Shown: positions 21,632-22,026 of the stretch, in pieces
Layout: each line of letters opens with the position of its first letter
Numbering within the stretch: position 1 is the first letter of the stretch
Source of the DNA: a virus
DNA length: 22,026 nt
Virus record (IMG/VR): IMGVR_UViG_3300031707_000204
Span: 1 to 22,026 of that record
Direction: 5' to 3' (one strand)
Program-made: the position numbers and the translations under genes
Notes under the pieces: model-generated
The model's input: the letters and a program-made list of their open reading frames with translations, nothing else
The model's database searches: none
Told to the model about the DNA's origin: nothing

Positions 21632-22026
21632 ATGAAAGTTCCTACGAATGTATTGCATTTTGCAGGTGAAAAAAATTTAGCTCCTTATAGCATGTTCTAT
21701 GATTATTACAATCAATATCGTGCTGGTAATGGTGCTAAAGTCGAATTCTCCAAGACTGATGACAAGGGTAATCCGATCAGTTTTGAGGAAAAAGAGGCGT
21801 TGATGAACGCTGCTCTGAAACGAGAAATTCTTCGTGTTTCCAGTATTCAGAATTTTGCAGAGTTTCCTCTTGAGGCGTGGGTTACTAATCCTATGCTTTC
21901 TTGGGCAACTTTTGCTGTTGTAAGTGCAATGATTGATATGATTCTACCCGAATCTATTATCGATACTATTGGTGCTTATGCTGAAGTTCGGACTATTGGT
22001 TGGGGTGATACGGCTGTGTTTGATGT
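21632..22026 (+). CDS. Major capsid protein, N-terminal part (runs off the window)
   Basis: ATG 21632 has AAGGAGG at 21613-21619. An in-frame ATG at 21620 overlaps that SD and is unlikely. The 131 visible residues begin MKVPTNVLHFAGEKNLAPYS. They then show ALMNAALKREILRVSSIQNF, FPLEAWVTNPMLSWATFAVV and MILPESIIDTIGAYAEVRTI, ending GWGDTAVFDV. This layout is that of a HK97-fold-type major capsid protein family whose N-terminal helix leads into strands rich in 'TIG' turns. It follows protease, scaffold and accessory protein, the standard order. The frame is open to the last base, so the C-terminal part is missing here. Confidence 0.78.
   Translation, partial: MKVPTNVLHFAGEKNLAPYSMFYDYYNQYRAGNGAKVEFSKTDDKGNPISFEEKEALMNAALKREILRVSSIQNFAEFPLEAWVTNPMLSWATFAVVSAMIDMILPESIIDTIGAYAEVRTIGWGDTAVFD

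Overview
The window is a late structural module of a tailed bacteriophage (or prophage). It is AT-rich and every credible gene lies on the + strand. Genes are tightly packed, with 1- to 14-base overlaps in places, and most have purine-rich Shine-Dalgarno (SD) sites of the AGGAGG type. TTG and GTG starts occur, TAA, TGA and TAG all act as stops, and TGG encodes Trp, so the standard bacterial code fits. The SD strength and base composition suggest a low-GC, Firmicutes-like host, but no host gene is present to prove it. There are no rRNA, tRNA, CRISPR, IS or integrase features.

Layout. 1-1269: the end of an unknown gene, a zinc-finger protein of unknown role, and an HU-type DNA-binding protein. 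1339-9143: tail fibre and adhesin region. It holds a 1622-residue fibre with two beta-rich N-terminal domains, three His-rich collar domains, about 34 copies of a 20-residue repeat and a 9-residue C-terminal repeat. A small structural protein, a freestanding GIY-YIG homing endonuclease, a fibre-type protein split by an inserted lectin-like domain, and another small structural protein follow. 9196-10467: a three-helix membrane protein (holin candidate), a membrane-anchored coiled-coil protein and a small Ala-rich protein with two possible starts. 10480-10554: a near-consensus sigma70 promoter running into a large palindrome. 10592-15087: a structural protein, a DnaQ-like 3'-5' exonuclease, and the presumed small and clear large terminase subunits, the last three coupled by 1-base overlaps. 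15206-16348: a second freestanding homing endonuclease of the zinc-ribbon/EDxHD type, whose end overlaps the portal start. 16335-22026: portal, a small structural protein, a ferritin, a 66-residue protein, a capsid protease fused to a scaffold (probably with a nested scaffold start), a capsid-accessory protein and the start of the major capsid protein.

Together these genes package DNA (terminases, portal), build the head (protease/scaffold, capsid, accessory proteins) and recognise the host surface (fibres). Two homing endonucleases sit between essential genes. The most striking cargo is the ferritin, with a complete ferroxidase centre, placed between portal and protease; the fibre also carries twelve HxH motifs of a kind that binds iron in T4 gp37. 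Several head genes have a hairpin positioned at the ribosome-binding site, suggesting translational control. I found no complete previously undescribed system. The ferritin in the head operon, the split lectin-fibre protein and the promoter-palindrome element are the best candidates for new biology.
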